38,942 nt of DNA. It comes from Verrucomicrobiota bacterium (lineage in GTDB: Bacteria; Verrucomicrobiota; Verrucomicrobiia; Limisphaerales; J093). Within the stretch, counting starts at the first letter, position 1, and every line of letters begins with the position of its first letter. A program made the translations under genes and the position numbers. The stretch spans positions 1 to 38,942 of the forward strand of contig JAAYVR010000067.1 of NCBI GenBank assembly GCA_012517065.1, read 5' to 3'. Of this stretch, positions 35,888 to 38,942 are shown in pieces. The notes below the pieces were generated by a model that was given only the letters and a program-made list of their open reading frames with translations, was not told where the DNA came from and ran no database searches.

Positions 35888-38071
35888 ATGAATTTCACGC
35901 CGCTTTTTGCCGCTGCGTCAGGTGGCACTTTGTTGCGCCTGACGCCGGTCGATTTGCTCATCATTGTCATCTACTTCGTCATGGTGCTGATCATCGGGGG
36001 ATATCTGAGGAAATACGCGAGCACGGGCGAAGAGTTTTTCATGGCGGGTCGGAAAATGACGGCGTGGATCGCCGGCCTGAGTTTCATATCAGCGAACCTG
36101 AGCTCCCTCGAGACGATGGGTTGGTCGGCAATGGCATACCAGTACGGCATGCTGGGCGCACATGCTTATTTGATCGGCGCGATCCCGGCCATTCTGTTTC
36201 TGGCGGTGGTGATGATGCCGTTTTATTACATTTGCAAGACGCATTCGGTGCCAGGGTATCTCAAGCTCAGGTATGGCGAAGGATCGCGAGTGCTGGCGGG
36301 TGTTTCGTTCACATTCATGACCGTGCTGGTATGCGGCGTGAACATGTTTGCAATGGCGTCGGTTCTGCATTTGCTGCTCGGCTGGAACATCCACGTGAGC
36401 ATCTGGGTGTCATCCCTCACCGTGGCGGTGTACGTCGCTCTGGGTGGGTTGTTGTCGGCGGTATTCAACGAGGTTCTGCAGTTTTTCCTGATTTGGCTTG
36501 GCATTCTCTTGGTGCCGATACTCGGCCTTGTCGAAGCGGGCGGGCTTTCGGGGATGATGGACCGGATCAACGCCGCGAATCCGGGCACGAACTTCACGAG
36601 TCTGTGGGCAAACATGGGGTCCGCCTCGGACAACCCGATGGGCATGCACTGGACAGGCATGGTGTTTGGACTTGGGCTTGCGGTGTCGTTCGGGTACTGG
36701 TGCACAGACTTTTTGCAGGTCCAGCGCGTTATGGCAGCGAAAAGCCTGCGCGCAGCTCAGAATGGAACGATTATTGGCGCTGTCCTCAAAATGTGTGTGC
36801 CGATCATCGTCACTCTTCCGGGGCTGCTCGGGCTTGCGATTCTTCAAGAGAAAGCAGGGATTAAACTGCTTCCGGAACACGAAGCACAGGCAACCGGCGG
36901 TTACAGCTACAATCAAGTGTTGCCACTGATGATGGCGCGCTATCTTGGCCCGGGATTGTTGGGGTTGGGCGTCACCGCAATGATCGCCGGTTTCATGTCC
37001 GGAATGGCCGGCAATGTCAGCGCATTCGCCACAGTGTGGACATACGACGTTTACCAGCCGTTGCTCAACCGTAACGCGCCCGACCGACACTACGTCAGCA
37101 TGGGCCGGTGGTGTTCGATTATTGGCGTGTTGATTGCGATCGTGACGGCTTACGCGTCGATGTTGTTCAGCAACATCCTCGTTTATCTGCAGGTGCTGGT
37201 GCTGTTCTTTATTGTGCCGCTTTTTGGCGTGGTGATCATGGGCATGCTGTGGAAACAGGCCACTCCCGCAGGAGGGTTCTGGGGCCTTGCCACCGGCACA
37301 CTCGCTTCAATCTGCATGTTCCTTTACGTCCACTGGTTCCCGGGCTGGTACGTCCCGTTCATGGAAAAAGACGTGAAAGACCTTCCCGCGCTCGCTCAGA
37401 AGCTTCACTCCGCTTCAACGCCAATCGCAGCACACGTTTCCCAGAATCTCTCGCCTCAAACGCGCCAGTTGCTCGCGGATTTCGTTGGCTCGGACAAAGT
37501 CGGCGCCATGCAGCAAAAAGGTTTGTGGAACCGGCTGCAGCAGGCTGTAAGAACTCCTGACCCGGAAGTGCTTCGCGTCCGCACTGCTTTGGTCAAGGAC
37601 CTGAACTCGTTGCTGAATCAACCCGGACTCTACACGGCGGAGAGGTTTTCGGGTGTGTCTCTCGACCAGGCCGCTCGGCAAACCGATCCGAGCAAACTCA
37701 AATCCGAAGACCTCGCAAGGTTCAATCGCAGGCTGCTCGTGAGCGCGTTCCCTGCCGAGCTGGCGCCAATGAGAAAGCTTGAAGCGACCCAGCTCAATCC
37801 GCGACATGCCGAACATATCGCGACGTCGCCCAAAGCACAGGACATGGCCGTGAACATGTTTAGCGCGTTTTGGTCTTTGTTACTGACCATTGGCACTGTG
37901 ATTATGGTGAGCCTGTTCACCCGACCAAAACCGGACTCCGAAATCAAGCATCTTGTCTATGGTCTGGCGCCGTTGCCTGATGAAGGGCAGTGCCCGTGGT
38001 ACGAAAAACCCGTTTTCTGGGCTGCCGTTGTGGGCGTCGTGCTCGTTATCGTGAATATCATATTCTGGTGA
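35888..38071 (+). CDS. Sodium:solute symporter (SSS family) with a soluble insert
   Basis: 727 residues, well above the usual 480-600. The transporter core is clear: DLLIIVIYFVMVLIIGGYL with STGEEFFMAGRKM, SANLSSLETMGWSAMAY, and the sodium-site region MIAGFMSGMAGNVSAFATVW with YDVYQPLL. An unusual soluble segment of about 160 residues (roughly 490-650, coordinates 37360-37840), charged and helical, sits between two late membrane helices; the last helices are WSLLLTIGTVIMVSLF and VFWAAVVGVVLVIVNIIFW. Substrate probably a sugar, inositol or sugar acid, from the neighbouring oxidoreductase. Start ATG 35888 (weak site); a TTG at 35855 is in frame. Confidence 0.92.
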   Translation: MNFTPLFAAASGGTLLRLTPVDLLIIVIYFVMVLIIGGYLRKYASTGEEFFMAGRKMTAWIAGLSFISANLSSLETMGWSAMAYQYGMLGAHAYLIGAIPAILFLAVVMMPFYYICKTHSVPGYLKLRYGEGSRVLAGVSFTFMTVLVCGVNMFAMASVLHLLLGWNIHVSIWVSSLTVAVYVALGGLLSAVFNEVLQFFLIWLGILLVPILGLVEAGGLSGMMDRINAANPGTNFTSLWANMGSASDNPMGMHWTGMVFGLGLAVSFGYWCTDFLQVQRVMAAKSLRAAQNGTIIGAVLKMCVPIIVTLPGLLGLAILQEKAGIKLLPEHEAQATGGYSYNQVLPLMMARYLGPGLLGLGVTAMIAGFMSGMAGNVSAFATVWTYDVYQPLLNRNAPDRHYVSMGRWCSIIGVLIAIVTAYASMLFSNILVYLQVLVLFFIVPLFGVVIMGMLWKQATPAGGFWGLATGTLASICMFLYVHWFPGWYVPFMEKDVKDLPALAQKLHSASTPIAAHVSQNLSPQTRQLLADFVGSDKVGAMQQKGLWNRLQQAVRTPDPEVLRVRTALVKDLNSLLNQPGLYTAERFSGVSLDQAARQTDPSKLKSEDLARFNRRLLVSAFPAELAPMRKLEATQLNPRHAEHIATSPKAQDMAVNMFSAFWSLLLTIGTVIMVSLFTRPKPDSEIKHLVYGLAPLPDEGQCPWYEKPVFWAAVVGVVLVIVNIIFW

Positions 38072-38081
38072 GGGGTTGCAT

Positions 38082-38303
38082 ATGGAACACGGACATCATC
38101 AAGTGCCAATTTGGTTTTTCATCGGCGCGCTGCTTACTGTCTATGGCGTGCTGATTCTGGGTGTGGGCATTTACAGCCTTGCCAACCCGCCGATCCAAAA
38201 GGTCGCCCTTTGGGAAAAACACGCCGACATCTGGTGGGGTGCGCTCCTGATCATCATAGGTTTAATTTACGCGATTCGCTTCCGGCCAGGCCGCAGCCCT
38301 TGA
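38082..38303 (+). CDS. Two-helix membrane microprotein coupled to the symporter
   Basis: 73 residues: a His-rich start (MEHGHHQV), helix PIWFFIGALLTVYGVLILGVGIY in two parts around residues 9-30, a short polar loop with NPP and EKHADIWW, a second helix LLIIIGLIYAI and a basic end RFRPGRSP. The ATG at 38082 has AGGGG six bases upstream and is only ten bases after the symporter stop, so it is almost certainly co-translated with it. It may be an accessory or stabilising subunit, by analogy with other small partners of SSS proteins; unproven here. Confidence 0.8.
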   Translation: MEHGHHQVPIWFFIGALLTVYGVLILGVGIYSLANPPIQKVALWEKHADIWWGALLIIIGLIYAIRFRPGRSP

Positions 38304-38429
38304 AACAAGGCGATAGATTCCCCTGCCGATTCCGATTGCCCGGGACGCGGCAGAAAACCGGTGGCGGAAAGATCATAGGCAGAAGAATAGTTGGCAGAAA
38401 GATGGCGGGTAAAACACTTGTCGGTCCTT

Positions 38430-38545
38430 AGCCTGCATATTTCCCAGCCCGGCGCCGCCGGAACCAAAGTCGCCTGACGGGCAACGCCCCCGGCTCTTAC
38501 CCCCGGATCTTCAGACACCGCGGGCTGGGAATATGCCTGCGACAC
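38430..38545 (+). repeat. Family B inverted-repeat element (B3)
   Basis: GCATATTTCCCAGCCCG (38435-38451) and CGGGCTGGGAATATGC (38521-38536) are inverted arms differing by one extra base. The core 38458-38494 is a 37-base perfect match to B1 on the other strand. It lies in a 639-base gene-free end region (38304-38942); 38304-38429 holds nothing I can name. Confidence 0.82.
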
Positions 38546-38615
38546 CGTCGCTGGGAAAAGCGCCATGATCCAGCCCCCACTGGACGCAACCCTGCGGGGG
38601 CAAGTTCCAACCACA

Positions 38616-38870
38616 TCAAACTGTTCCGCCTAAAGGCGGGACCCTAACGGCCGCGGGCGCAGCATCGCCCAAAGTGCAAGCCAACCGATCGCCGCTAGAG
38701 TTCCGCGTTTACGCGGAACACAGGCAGTTCACCGAACAGTGCTGATGCTCACGTTCATGAAACTGTTCTGCCTAAAAGGGGGGACTCTAACGGCCGCAGG
38801 CGCGGCGCCGCCCGATGCGCAGAGCAACCCATCGCTGCCAGACTTCCGCCTTTACGCTGAAAACTGAAAG
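38616..38870. repeat. Family C tandem repeat, two units
   Basis: Two diverged copies of about 110 bases whose starts (AAACTGTTC at 38618 and 38760) are 142 apart. The first has two intact hairpins, CCGCC-TAAA-GGCGG (38626-38639) and GTTCCGCG-TTTA-CGCGGAAC (38700-38719), linked by CTAACGGCCGC; in the second copy both hairpins have decayed. Confidence 0.75.
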
Positions 38871-38902
38871 CTTTCTGGCCCTCATTGTGGTACCCCAGCG
38901 CT

Positions 38903-38942
38903 GCGGCGGATGCAATGGGCGGTGGCAGGCGCGAAGCGTTTG
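38903..38942 (-). repeat. Family A repeat, copy cut by the window end (A5)
   Basis: On the minus strand CAAACGCTTCGCGCCTGCCA then GCATCCGCC matches the 3' part of A2 closely. The rest of the copy would lie beyond 38942. Confidence 0.7.

Overview
The window looks like a chromosomal piece of a Verrucomicrobiota genome, probably of the Limisphaerales/Pedosphaera type. This rests on two prepilin-like proteins with the [18 protein letters not shown] leader, secreted proteins ending in the 'AFYRLR' / 'RFYRIV' tail usual in that phylum, a Tat-exported Gfo/Idh/MocA oxidoreductase beside a sodium:solute symporter, a secreted PQQ-type propeller, and long intergenic regions filled with palindromic repeats. 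The taxonomic call is inference; there is no rRNA or tRNA gene, and no complete phage, transposase or CRISPR locus.

Layout. 0.2-7.1 kb (minus): a four-gene efflux operon, tetR - periplasmic adaptor - RND pump - outer-membrane lipoprotein, with a palindromic operator lying on the -10 of the tetR promoter and a terminator after the last gene. 7.4-10.2 kb (plus): a UbiA-family membrane prenyltransferase, then pyrK-pyrD (NAD-dependent dihydroorotate dehydrogenase) joined by a GTGA overlap. 10.3-16.7 kb (minus): an LtaS-like membrane sulfatase, a secreted six-hairpin glycosidase-like protein, enolase, and two small overlapping unknown genes. 17.2-18.0 kb: a prepilin-like protein. 18.1-23.3 kb (minus): a 1189-residue secreted protein with EF-hand-type loops and exact 61-residue tandem repeats, followed by a secreted PPC-like protein. 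23.7-29.4 kb: a housekeeping block (YjbQ family, NYN-LOTUS protein, plsY-gpsA for phospholipid synthesis, thrH-type phosphatase, a serine hydrolase). 29.6-33.7 kb: an unknown Trp-rich secreted protein, then a PQQ propeller protein coupled by GTGA to a second prepilin-like protein. 34.5-38.3 kb (plus): Gfo/Idh/MocA oxidoreductase, an SSS transporter with an unusual soluble insert, and a tiny two-helix membrane protein just behind it.

The most distinctive non-coding signal is a composite intergenic repeat. Family A is about 300 bp and carries GGGGACAGACAC, GTGCCAGGC and a perfect GCGGCAGC/GCTGCCGC hairpin. Family B is about 100 bp with terminal inverted repeats. They occur in the same relative order and orientation at 16.7-17.2, 30.7-31.1, 34.0-34.5 and 38.4-38.9 kb, and degenerate A pieces occur at 8.3 and 23.6 kb. 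A different tandem repeat (C) fills 38.6-38.9 kb. The best protein-level candidates for something undescribed are the 61-residue-repeat secreted protein with its partner, and the symporter with its microprotein.
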